From: Tachypleus tridentatus
Taxonomy: Eukaryota; Arthropoda; Merostomata; Xiphosura; Limulidae
Direction of reading: 5' to 3'
Assembly (NCBI RefSeq): GCF_004210375.1
Contig: NC_134828.1
Location: 25,040,400-25,104,399, forward strand
DNA length: 64,000 nt
In this document: piece by piece, positions 35,991 to 47,400 of the stretch
How positions within the stretch are numbered: position 1 is the stretch's first letter
Layout of the letters: every line of letters begins with the position of its first letter
Notes under the pieces: generated by a model
What the model saw: only the letters and a program-made list of their open reading frames with translations
Told to the model about the DNA's origin: nothing
Databases searched by the model: none
Made by a program: the position numbers and the translations under genes

Positions 35991-36575
35991 GACTCCTCTG
36001 ATCAGCCTGATTTACTCACTTCTGGGAATAACTGGATATTGAACCGTCTTAAAACTAGAATTACAAAAAGCGAAGTCACGCAAATACGGTAACAACTACA
36101 ACAGGAAAATTTGTAAAATGTGCAGCTGAATATTTAAAGATGAGAGAGAGAGAAAAGATTTTGAGTTACAAATAATTACAGTTATTTTGAAAGAACAATA
36201 GAAATAAATGATATGTAAACAACTGTAACCCTATTTTTTGTTTTCTTGGTGATGCGTTCCGTAAAGCTATTTCACATGATACCTTACATTAAAACAAGTC
36301 GTAAAATGGACTTCCAGAGAAAGATAACATTATTAATTCTGTTGTTGTTGTTTTTTATTATTTTAATTTTATTGTATATGCTTGGAACACATTTTATGTT
36401 TATGATATAAAAGAAAGACACACAAAGGAGGAAATTTAATATTTTCCACAGATGAACCTAGCTTTACGTGGAACAAAGACCCCTGACCTCTAAGGAAACT
36501 ATACAGATTTACGTAAAGAAATGTTTGGGGTTTTATCGGTTTTTATTGTTGGAAATTAGTTATCAATCTTATTTA
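35991..36575. other. 5' flank of the secreted-peptide gene
   Basis: On the minus strand CTTTAAATATTC (about 36130) is a weak TATA-like site about 140 bp upstream of the ATG, and a (GA)n run lies at 36143-36154. No firm promoter call is made. Confidence 0.3.
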
Positions 36576-36876
36576 TCCTATGTTTTGTTTGTTTCTTTAA
36601 ATTTTGCGCAAAGCTACTCGAGGGCTATTTGTGCTAGCCGTCTCTACTTTAGCAGTGTGAGATTAGAGGGAAGAGAGCTAGTCATCTCCACCCACCGCCA
36701 ACTCTTGGGGCTACTCTTTTACCAGTGAATAGGGGGATTGACCATTACATTATAACGCCCCACGGCTGAAAGGGCTAGCATGTTTGATGTGACGGGGATT
36801 CGAACCCGCGACCCTCAGATTACAGAGTCGAACGCCTTAACACACTTGGCCATGTCGGGCCTCCTATGTTTTGTTT
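36576..36876 (-). mobile_element. SINE-A, inverted, with 15-bp target duplication
   Basis: The body is 36591-36861. TCCTATGTTTTGTTT flanks it at 36576-36590 and 36862-36876. Confidence 0.93.
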
Positions 36877-37019
36877 TCAATTTTCGATTAATCAGTATTT
36901 TGTATCTATACTTTTCCTGATGAATACGCACAGAGCCACGCAAGATATAGCTAACCATAGCAACGAAGTATTGTAGCATTCAGTGCATTTTTTTATATCC
37001 TCTCAGTCCTATAAATGTG

Positions 37020-37146
37020 GCCCCCTTCCAATGGCACAGCAGAATACTTGCGGACCCACACCACTAGAAAACAGATTTCGATGCCAATGGCGGGCAGAGC
37101 AAAGATAGCCCACTGTGTAGCTTTGTGATTAATTCCAAACAACAGA
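37020..37146 (+). mobile_element. SINE-B
   Basis: It contains CCAATGGCACAGCAG, a box-B-like GATTTCGATGCC and GATAGCCCACTGTGTAGCTT in order. It ends AATTCCAAACAACA. Confidence 0.85.
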
Positions 37147-37958
37147 ACCTGTAATTGTCTCTAAACAAAGATCTAAACATGTAAATCTATCAACAGAACT
37201 TTAATAATAATAACTATATTAAATAATCAACTATTCCAAAAATCGCGTGGAAAGCATAACTTGTATATTACAGGTTGTCGTATATTTAGGGATTTAAAGG
37301 AAAATAGATAACATAAAACTGGTTATAAATTATGCCTAAAAACTTTACAAAAGTAGGTTTCTTAATTATATCAAATAAATTTGTAAAATTATAATATAAT
37401 TAATAAATACTTACGTGATAAACACCTAATTCACGACTATTTCGGATCTATCTCTAAACTTTTATGACCTACTTCGATAGAGTCTATTCGCGAACTAACT
37501 AGGTGTTTTTCCCTTCCGTTTATATATACGCTTTGTGTTTATTGCACGTTTACCTGGTCACGCTTAAGGAATCTAGCTCATCTGTGTTGCGTGTTGGACT
37601 GAGTTGTTTTTTTCTAAAGCCACTAACACCGCAGAGAACAATGAGAAAATCTGTTTTAACAAGAAGTATCCATCTTGGTCACATGACTCAAATCAACTTT
37701 CTCACATATGTTAACGTATCAGGTTAGTTGCGCAATTTCCTAACGGATGTGGCCTTGAAAATAAACCCTTGTTTATTATGTCCGCAGTAAGTATCAAGTT
37801 AGGGCAAACTTCGCCAAAAGCTTGTCGCTTGTCTGTCCTTAGTCTTATGACAGCCCGGGTTTTCCCTGACAATAAATAAAATGATACGATAAAAAAAAAA
37901 TACTACTACCCCACTCCTCCTTGAATCTCGGTTGTAAACACAAATATGAATTTTTCAT
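37147..37958. other. AT-rich DNA, nothing recognised
   Basis: No exon or repeat family was identified. Confidence 0.45.
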
Positions 37959-38246
37959 AGTGCGAAGAATTGTTTGTTTGTTCTTTGGAATTTCGCACAA
38001 AGCTACTCGAGGGCTATCTGTGCTAGCCGTCCCTAATTTAGCAGTGTAAGACTAGAGGGAAGGCAGCTAGTCATCGCCAGCTCTTGGGCTACTCTTTTAC
38101 CAACGAAAAGTGGGATTGACCGTCACATTATACACCCCCACGGCTGGGAGGGCGAGCATGTTTAGCGCGACGCGGGTGCGAACCCGCGACCCTCGGATTA
38201 CGAGTCGCACGCATTACGCGCTTGGCCATGCCGGGCCCAGTGCGAA
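37959..38246 (-). mobile_element. SINE-A, inverted, with 8-bp target duplication
   Basis: AGTGCGAA lies at 37959-37966 and 38239-38246. A small deletion removes part of the CACCCACCGCC segment. Confidence 0.92.
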
Positions 38247-38255
38247 AAAGCGGAG

Positions 38256-38352
38256 CCTGACAATGATGTATGATTATATGACAATGTCGTACAATGACGT
38301 ATGATTATATGACAATGTCGTACAATGACGTATGATTATGTGACAACGTTGT
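38256..38352 (+). repeat. 31-bp tandem repeat, about 3 copies
   Basis: The unit is CAATGACGTATGATTATATG followed by ACAATGTCGTA. It directly follows the SINE. Confidence 0.9.
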
Positions 38353-38489
38353 ATCTTTCTGATCAATATTTTTTGTTTTAACACTAAAAAACAAAGATGT
38401 GTATAATCAGTGATGACGAGAAACCCACTTGTTGAGAAAATTTATATAAAAGATGTGTATAGGAATGTCTGTTTTAACCTCGTATTATA

Positions 38490-38769
38490 CCAAAACTGTT
38501 CAGACGTGCGACTCGTAATCTGAGAGTCGCGGGTTCGCATCCCCATCGCGCCAAACATGCTCGCCCTTTCAGCCGTGGGGGCGTTATAATGTCACAGTCA
38601 ATCCCACTATTCGTTGGTAAAAGAGTAGCCCAAGAGTTGGCGGTGGGTGGTGATGACTAGCTGCCTTCCCTCTAGTCTTACACTGCTAAATTAGGGACGG
38701 CTAGCACAGATAGGACTTGAGTAGCTTTGTGCGAAATTCAAAAATAAAAACAAACAAGCCAAAACTGTT
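38490..38769 (+). mobile_element. 5'-truncated SINE-A with intact target duplication
   Basis: The body (38501-38758) begins inside the tRNA head at CAGACGTGCGACTCG, lacking box A. CCAAAACTGTT is perfectly duplicated at 38490-38500 and 38759-38769, so truncation happened at insertion, as expected from incomplete target-primed reverse transcription. Confidence 0.92.
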
Positions 38770-39000
38770 AGTTAATTAATAAACCAAATGTAACACTCGC
38801 TACTAAAGATGACCCTTCAAATGTGAAGACAACTTTGTGAAAACACTTAACAATATTGTCTACATTAGAAGGATCATGGATCTGAGTTCTATTTTACCCC
38901 AACACATATTTTATCATTATTATACTGATAATAAAGCAACAAATAGCATTAATCCTTAAATTACTGACTTGTTGTTACACCGTTCACGTAGTACCGGTGG

Positions 39001-39263
39001 GTTTGTTTGTTTGTTTGTGAATTTCGCGCAAAGCTGCTCCAGGACTATCTGCACCAGTAGCCTCTAATTTAGCAGTGTAAGACTAGAGGGAAGGCAGCTA
39101 GTCATCACCACTAACACTTGAGCTTTTATCAACGAATAGCGGGATTCACTGTCATCTTATAACGCCCCACTGTTGAAAGGACGAACATGTTTGACGTGAC
39201 GGGGATTTCAAACCTGTGACCCTCAGATTGTGAGTCGAGCACCTGAACCACCTGGTGGGGCTC
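39001..39263 (-). mobile_element. SINE-A, inverted, diverged
   Basis: It is recognised from GAATTTCGCGCAAAGCTGC to CTCAGATTGTGAGTCGAGC. The head is eroded (CCACCTGGTGGGGCTC), and part of the CAACTCTTGGGC block is missing. Confidence 0.88.
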
Positions 39264-40629
39264 ACTTATATAATATTGGGTATGTATTATTTCTTGTTAC
39301 AACAGAACATTTGTCATAAGACACTGACTACCAACATTAGGTGGACTCACTAATCTGTAAAACAGATTTCATAAAACGGTTTATGAAATTTACTGTAATG
39401 TTGATACTACTTTACGCTGCGTAGGAAGTCATTTTGAGCGCTTAGGCCATTGCTACGTTTCCATTTTGAGAGGGTCTGAAAGCATAATCCCGAAATTTTT
39501 TTGAAAAGTTAAAGCTACAAGTTTGAATCTTGGGTCATTTTAACTACAAACACTGTATACAAACAGCGTAATGTACTGAATTACAATAAGCAAGTTTTAA
39601 TATATAAGTTGTAGCTATAGACGCCATCAAAATATGGACAGACCATGGTCGGAATGGCATTGTCGCTTCCTACGGCCCTGTATTTAGATAGGAGCTAGAA
39701 GTGCCTCAGTTCCAGGACCCAATGATAATTTTATTCTATGTAAAATTAAATGGGATGTAGAACCCACAAAATTATTAGCCGCTGGGCCCAAACAACCTTA
39801 AATCCGCCACTGATGTGTTTTTCTTTTGTGTATGTGTGTGTGATTTATATGTTATTAAGAAATCTGTAAACCCAAAACGTCGTGCCTTCACAACGAGTTT
39901 AATTGGAATATACAGTTTAGGAATATCTCTTTAAGAAAAACTGATAACCGCACTCATGTGTGGCTTCAGAGCTTATAGCTGTAGTATGAAGACATAGTGT
40001 TCATTTTCTAACTTCTTATTTTAATGTAGAAACCTTTAAATATTTTATATAGTTTTCGCTTGGCACACGGTCCAGAAAGCTATTAGCTGACTTCGTTCTA
40101 GCTGTTTTTATTACATTGTTGCTCTCTTCTAGTAATACCTGCTCTGCCTGGTAGATATTACTGTAAAGCTGCACTTTATTCAAGAAAGCTAACGACACTG
40201 CTATTTATACTAAATGATATTTAGAGGTTATGGCCTTTCCTAAGTTGAATCAGCATGACCATTCACGTGGTAACGCTAGTCGCTGAGGGTAAATCTGACG
40301 TTTCTCTTTAAATAAGAAATCTAAACATTCTATAAGGAATCTCAACTGAGTTGATCGATCGGAATGCATCCTGAGGAAAGAAAATTTGTTGATCAGTTTA
40401 CAAGTCCAGTAGCAAGTGGTTCTCAGTGTCCAGAAAGCATTTATACAACACACCCTATATTTGTCCACTGATTTGAATAAAAATTGCTTTCATCGTGTCC
40501 AGTCTGCACATTTCTTTGCTTGAACTCATTTACCTCAGTCAAGTTCGGACTTCTTAATTCGTTCTGCCGATCCTCCTTTTATAAAGCAGACCTACTTAGC
40601 ATTCTCTGAGGAAATAGTGTAACTAAAAA
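39264..40629. other. No gene recognised; possible DNA-transposon end
   Basis: About 39640-39815 (GGTCGGAATGGCATTGTCGC ... AAATCCGCCACTG) is compositionally distinct and resembles the end of an old transposon. A TATA-like motif is listed separately. Short minus-strand frames at 40016-40198 and 40250-40468 have no recognised homology. Confidence 0.4.
40201..40210 (-). promoter_or_regulatory. TATA-box-like motif
   Basis: GTATAAATAG on the minus strand is followed by CAGTGTCGTTAGCTTTC and, at 40140-40180, a small AATAAAG-containing stretch. This order (TATA, start, AATAAA) also occurs in long terminal repeats, but no flanking retroelement was found. Confidence 0.25.
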
Positions 40630-40646
40630 CACCACATAACGAACGA

Positions 40647-40700
40647 TGGGCACAATACAGATAGCCCATTGTGTAGGTTTATGGTTAAAAGTAAGCAACT
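40647..40700 (+). mobile_element. SINE-B 3' fragment
   Basis: GATGGGCACAATACAGATAG followed by CCCATTGTGTAGGTTTATGG is the tail half only. Confidence 0.75.
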
Positions 40701-40754
40701 ACGAAACTTACAGGAGTATGTACGTCACTGATAAACCTTTGATTATTTGAATTT

Positions 40755-40868
40755 TGTAATTAAGCACCGAGCTAAACAATGGACTATCGATGCTGTGCCC
40801 ACCACGGGTATCGAAAACCGGGTTTTAGCGTTGTAAGTCTGCAGATATACCTCTGTGCCACTGGGGCA
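40755..40868 (-). mobile_element. SINE-B, inverted
   Basis: It reads AATGGACTATCGATGCTGTG, CCCACCACGGGTATCGAAAA, then TGTGCCACTGGGGC. It faces the fragment at 40647-40700 with a 54-bp gap. Confidence 0.85.
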
Positions 40869-41879
40869 TATGGCTAAACTTTTTATTCACTGTGGCTTAA
40901 ACCTCCGAGGATTTCAAAACCCAAATTTTAGCGTCAAAAGTTCGCAGACTTACCACTAAGCTACAAGAGGGTGACTGCTGCTCCTTTAACACTGACAATC
41001 GTATACATTTATCGAGAGTAAGAGGTTAAGTAACTGCATCCAGCACCTCATTATGACATTAATCTTTGTTTGGACTAAGAAATGTATTAGTTACTTGCAG
41101 CGACAGTTTTAGCCCCATCTACATACGCTTGACTTCTTACAAAGATGTAATAGTTAAAAGTTGCAAATATATATGTTAACAAAATACTGTAAGTGAAGTT
41201 TTATTTATTTAAGAGCAAAGTTTTCCAATAGGCTATTTATGCTACGCCTACCATGAGTAGTCGAAACCCTGATTTTAGCGTTATGAACCTTCAGATTTAC
41301 TCTGAGGTCATTTCATAACTTGATTTTCATTTTATTTTAAACGAACTTTAAATCAGTACAAGTTGATTCAGCGCCCACATTTAAATATTGTCTCATGATA
41401 ACAATAAACTTTTTGGTTTTTACACACCCGTCTTCTAATAGGTGTATTGCTTGGAATTATTTTAATAAACTGCATGAACTACATAGACGATCCTTTAAAA
41501 TGTACCTTGCAATTATTTTAATAAACTGCATAAACTACACAGACGATCCTTTAGATTCCGACTTACTAAATAACAGTTCGTAACACACAAGCATCAAACA
41601 AAGAACATATAAATATTTTTCATATCAAAACAATTCATGTTTGTTGGTTATTTGTCAAGCACTGAGCTATAAAATGTTGTATTTCTTGCAGGCATCGAAT
41701 CCCGGATTTTAGTGTAACAAGTGTTCAAGCTTACCGCAGTATACAGGAAAATAATGTTGAAACCCCACCATCGAGCTTGAAATTTTCAACCTTCTTAGAT
41801 CATCTTTAGGTTAACAACGAAGATGATGGTCTAGATTCATTTTTTGTTTCTGCAAGTCGTTTAGTTCTGTGTAGTTTGA
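40869..41879. other. No gene; several SINE relics and a 61-bp duplication
   Basis: Inverted tRNA-like scraps (GTATCGAAACC-type box B with TTTTAGCGT) are seen near 40905-40970, 41210-41310 and 41650-41740. A tandem duplication of about 61 bp (AATTATTTTAATAAACTGCA ...) lies at about 41452-41560. At 41780-41825 an inverted, decayed copy of the Penelope-like core listed at 57121 is visible. Confidence 0.55.
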
Positions 41880-42153
41880 GGGCCTGCCATGAACAGGTGG
41901 GTTAAGGCGTTCAATTCGTAATCCGATGGACGCGGGTTCGAATCCCCGTCGCATCATACATGTTCGCCCTTTCAGTCGTGGGGACGTTATAATGTTCAGT
42001 CACTCCCACTATTCGTTGGTAAAATAGTAGCCCAAGAGTTGGCGGTGGATGGTGAGGACGAGTTGCCTTCTCTCTAGTCTTACACTGCTAAATCAGGGAC
42101 GGCTAGCGCATATAGCCCTTGAATAGCTTTGCACGAAATTCAAAACAAACAAA
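41880..42153 (+). mobile_element. SINE-A, full length
   Basis: It runs from GGGCCTGCCATGAACAGGTG to CAAAACAAACAAAC, with a small gap in the TGTTCAGTC segment. Confidence 0.9.
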
Positions 42154-42672
42154 CCAGCAGTCTTTAGAATACAGTATCGAACTTTGTTACCTGTGTAGAT
42201 AGAAACTGTGAGGTCACTAGAACGTGATGGAAAACATTTGAAAATTCTGCACAATGAAACTGTAATGTACATAAATATTCAACATCCATTCGCTGTTTTT
42301 TTTGGTGGTGGTGTTGTGAAGCTCGAGACTATACAATGGGCTATCTGTGCTCTTCCCACCTTGAGTGTCTAATACGATTTTTTAAGAATCGTTAGCTAAC
42401 ACCTTTTTTACTATTGATATGCTGAAGATGTGGGTGGAAACTACATGTTAGTACCATAAGTATTTTTAAAAAATTGTCTCCAGACTAGGAAATAAAAACC
42501 AGATGCACATATTATACTAATGTGATAAACCATTAGTGCCATGCTTTAAGATAATAAGAAATGTGTTATGGTCTGTAGCTTCTCATGATTCCTGGTACCG
42601 TTTTGGTCACTAGATGTGTTGTTTTTATGCACACCGGCGTTGATGTGGGTGAATAAAACCAAATAATTATGG
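42154..42672. other. No gene recognised
   Basis: An inverted SINE-B-like scrap (CTATACAATGGGCTATCTGT) lies near 42325-42400. Confidence 0.45.
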
Positions 42673-42915
42673 GTTTGGTTTGTTTTTAATTTCGCGCAAA
42701 GCTACACGAGAGCTATCTGCGCTAGCAGTGTAAGACTAGAGGGAAGGCAGCTAGTCATCACCACCCACCGCCAAGTCTTGGGCTACTCTTTTACCAACGA
42801 ATAGTGGGAGTGACTGTCACATTATAACGCCCACACGGCTGAACGGGCGAGCATGTTTGGTGCGACAGGGATTCGAACCCGCGACCCTCAGATTACGAGT
42901 CGGGTGCTTCAACCA
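42673..42915 (-). mobile_element. SINE-A, inverted, head end missing
   Basis: The copy is clear from TTTAATTTCGCGCAAAGC to GATTACGAGTCGGGTGCTTC. The terminal box A portion is lost. Confidence 0.9.
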
Positions 42916-44234
42916 TAGCAAATAGCGGTATTTACACAAAACATTAAAGTTGTGTGTTTGGTAAATCAATTCTAAAATTATTAAAATTATTAGCATTTGT
43001 GTATTTTCGTCGTGATGGCTCGTGGAACCGACAACTTTTCAGGAAGAAATGTATCAACGAATCTAAAAACGTCACAGTTACATAAACTTAATGTTTTAAA
43101 ATCGAAAGATACAAGTGTCTGCGTGACGTAGCCTCAGTAGAGGTGGTTTTTTTTTCCTTCTACAGAACGATAGAATAGTGCGAACCCTAAAACACAGACA
43201 ACAAAATTACCTTGACAACAAGACAGGTGACGGGTTATTTGGATTGTGAAAAATAATTAATTTGTCGGTAAATTTCCAAGAAGTTAATTAATTCCAAAGG
43301 TCGTATATATTTCTCAGAAATCTGTTAACGTTCCTTTTAAAAGCTTTACTTATGTCACACACGCATATTGTGGTAAAATCCAAACTTAAGTAGCCCCAGG
43401 GATGATCAGTCCAGCTCGTCATTGTTGTTAAATGAAGAAGCAGAATGACCTAAGTTAAACACATGTCATTAATGGTTTAGAAAAACTTTCTATACGACAG
43501 TATCCTGTACTTTAACTATACATACTGACAAGAAAGAGAACCGGATTTACTTGGGAAATGGATCAACTCTTTAACGGTGTGTTTGATTCTTGTCAATTAA
43601 TACTTTTCCACTTTGATTGATAAACAGAACCATGGAAGTAAAACGGTCAACATAATGTTAATCGACAGAACTATGGAATTAAAACGACGACTGTGTCACA
43701 TTTGTCGACACAGGTATGGTTCTAAAGTGACCAATGTGTCACCTCAGTAAAACAGAAGTACTCTTTGCAACGTTATTCAACACAAATATTGTAATAAACG
43801 TGAATGAATTATATATCATATATCAATAATGTTTGTTTGATTGGTCTTAACCCCAAAGGGCCATATGTACACTGACCAGCGAGTGTCGAACACTCTTTTC
43901 ACGTTATAAGCCCACACACTTACTGCTAAGACATCGCGAGAACTATCGATAATGAATTTTATACGAGCATGTCAACTAGGATTTCAAAACACAGAAAAAA
44001 CAATTCACTGATCTACGTTTTTACTCAGTCTATACTCACATTTCTTTTTGTGAAGAATGATTAGAAAATAAAAATGGGTCCTCTAATGAAAGAGCTAGTC
44101 TTCCGTTTGGTACAAGTTTATTAAGTTCTTCGATAATACATTCTAACTATATCAGATAGTGGGTTACTTGAGCTTTAACAAATATATATATATAGTAGTT
44201 CATGAAATTCTAGCCAGACGACATTGTATAGTTT
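42916..44234. other. 3' flank of the SOUL gene; no other gene recognised
   Basis: An inverted SINE relic (AGTGTCGAACACTC) lies at 43840-43945. The stretch just below 44235 should include the 3' UTR of the heme-binding gene. Confidence 0.5.
44117..44122 (-). terminator. Likely polyadenylation signal AATAAA of the SOUL gene
   Basis: AATAAA on the minus strand lies 113 bp past the stop codon, a usual distance for a short 3' UTR. Confidence 0.5.
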
Positions 44235-44421
44235 TCAGTTATGGTTGATTTTCTTTATTGCCATCCAGATTTCATTTCGCCGGTTTGAGCGCCTTCTAGG
44301 AGAGTCGTACATAACCTTGTAATAGAAACTTTTCTCTACGTCATTCCTCTCTTCCAGTTTTAGGACTAGCTTGTCAGCCTGACGAACCCAGTCTTGGGAA
44401 GATGCAAAACCATCGAAAACA
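44235..44421 (-). CDS. SOUL gene exon 5 (C-terminus)
   Basis: The acceptor TTGATTTTTAG|T has a good pyrimidine tract. Its first base completes a Ser codon begun in exon 4. It encodes VFDGFASSQDWVRQA, KSFYYKVMYDSP and NEIWMAIKKINHN before the stop. Confidence 0.93.
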
Positions 44422-47400
44422 CTAAAAATCAAAGGAATTTATATATGTTAAGCTGGTAAAAGACACGTCATGATACTAACTCTAATTTGTAGAAGTAAAA
44501 TAATATATATATATAAAGGTCAAATATAGAAAAGCTTTTCTTTCATACCACATATAGTATTAAGTCCATGAACGAACAAAAATATCAATTTTTAATACAT
44601 ATTTAATTTAAGGACTTCGCTTGCGTTGTTACAGGATTCAAACGATTTCCCCCTTAACTAACAATAATTTTTAAGCCTGAATTTAAATCGTAGTGACACA
44701 TTTAAGCAACCTTTACAGATATTCAACAAAATTATATTTTTTCACGAAACATTACCTTATATTTGTTTTACGCTACAACCTTTGTTCAGTCCCTCAGAAA
44801 ATAAAAATATAATAGTATTTCAACCACACTATGTCCTCCACATCCATTGGCAATGACGCATTTCGTTCATTAAAGAACTCACCAAACCAGCTGGATATGG
44901 CGAACAACGAGTGGTTGAAATGCAATTATGTACAGTATTATATATTATGAAAAATATGATAAGCTAAACACTAAAATTTTATGATAATATAATTAATTAC
45001 AATAATGCTTCACCAGTTTAGAAAAGACGTTGTTTAGAAAAGAAAAATATTTTTTTTTTTAAATAAGCTCCAGTGAATGACTTGTATGTATGAATGTACA
45101 TATTGTTAAAGAAACAGACAAAAACGTGTATCTAGGCAACAAACTTTCGTGTATTCTACAGGCTATTAAGAGTTTGTTAACATCCAAAATAGGTCAGACG
45201 ACAGCTAGTGTAAATAAACTTAAGGTATATGAAACGTGCTTTTCAACAGCTAAGATAAATTGAACAACAACTGATGTATTTACTATGCATATGTGTCTAG
45301 AACTCCACGAATAGTTTTTTATATTATTTCCTTGGCCTTCTTTTCTCTCTGTGTGTGTTTTCTTTTTACAGTACACAAGTTCGATAAACTCCACTTGTTT
45401 TATTGAAGATAGTTTCCAACACCGTGAAGTAGTTACAAGTACTTACACAAGTAAGTTATTTTATTTAGTATTAACATATGCCAAAATCGTTGAGTCAGCA
45501 GTTCGCATAAAACCAGCCAGTTTAAAACGATGTTCCGAAAGAAGTGGCCCGATATTGCCAGGTAGTTAGGGCGCTCGATTCGTAATCCAAGAGTCGCGGA
45601 TTCGAATCCCCGTAACTCCAAACACGCTCGCTCTTTCAGCTGTGGAGACGCTATAACGTTACGATCAATCCCACTATTCGTTGGTAAAAGAGTAGCCCAA
45701 GAGTTGGTGGTGGGTGGTGATGACTTCCCTATAGTCTTACACTGCTAAACGAGGGACGGCTGGCGCAGATAGTCCTCGTATAGCATTGCGCGAAATTCAA
45801 AAACAAATAAACAAACCAAAACAAATACATATATGCATTATACAAAATAAATATTTATTAACATTCCAAGCTTTCTATATATTTTTAAGTATTCATATAC
45901 ACAGGGTTGCATCAGGAACCAAAATCTGTTAACGAAGTGTGTTTAGCTATTGCTTGAAACCCCCCCCGTTTTCATAAAGTGTGTCAATCCATGAAGATAC
46001 AAACACCACGCTTTTCATAAGTGTGTCAGTCGATGAAATAGACGTGTGTCATTCAACTCTATTATTTATGATAAACCATTACGTAATGAAACGCGACGTA
46101 CGAAGCTTAGTATAATAAAATTACCTTCATTGTTGTTGTCGTCTCGCTGCTTCACTAACCATAAGCTTCCATATAAATCATTTTTAGTCATTATATGCAA
46201 CAGCCTACAGGTGCCATAAAACTACAATTAAATCAGATATATTGTCTGTTTCCCTAATTTTTGTTTTGGTTCTACGAGAACTGCTGAAGATCGTTGTACT
46301 TGCGTCAACTGATAGAGTCTAGTTTATCCTAACAGAAACCACAAAAGATATTCAATTTAAGGGAGAGGGCGCTAGAAGCGTCCTGTCCCGACTGGGTTTC
46401 GTTTACTTTGAATTTCTCGCAAACCTAAACGAGGGCTATCTGCGCTAGCCGTTTCTAATTTAGCAGTGTAAGACTAGAGGGAAGGCGGCTGGTCATCACC
46501 ACCCACCGCCAACTCTTGGGCTTCTTTTTTTACCAACGAACAGTTGGATTGACCGTCACATTATAACGCCCCCACGGCTGAAAGGGAGAGCATGTTTGGT
46601 GTGACGGGGATTCGAACCCGCGACCCTCAGATTACGAGTCGAGTGCCTTAACCACCTGGCCAGGCCGGGCCTGTCCCGACTGGGATGATATAGAATGTTT
46701 GTATTCTACTTCGCCCCGCTCGTGAGGTTCAGTATCAGCTTGTCATGGAAGACTGGAGTTGATCCTTTTACAGACCCGTTTTCAGAAATGTGAGGCTGAG
46801 GCAAGGAGGTGACAAAACGGAGCAATGACAGTCGATGGTTGGCGTCCAGAAAGCGTACCAAACATCCAGACGTATGTGTATATATTTATAAATGTGTATA
46901 CATGCACATATTCCTTCCTGCACAGAGAAATACGATAAATAAGAGCAACGTATCGATGAAAGTAAACATAAGCATATATCTAAATATAGGCTTGAATAAC
47001 CCTGTATTAAGGGTTGCGGGATATATAGTTCCTATGATAATAATTTTGATATAGGAGAAAAGAGGAGTTCCACAAGAAAATGCCATTTTAACAGGACAGG
47101 CGTTGAATAATCTACCTGCTCTCTGCCCTAACTGTAAACCAAGAACAAAAGCATTATTAATTTGCACTTAGCTTTGAAAATTAATATCATATTGTTTGTG
47201 TTTGGGCAGCTTAATGGTAATATTGTTTTGTGTGGTACACACGATGTCGTGTGAAAGACAGACGTGAAACTATTTCTTCTTTCTGCTAGTTTGGAACACG
47301 TTTTGGCTAGTGTGTTTAATCTATCTTCCAGAAAAGGTAAGTTACTTGTTTTGTATAAGTTAACGGAGTGAATTTTGGGAGCCTCGGGCTAGTCTTAAGA

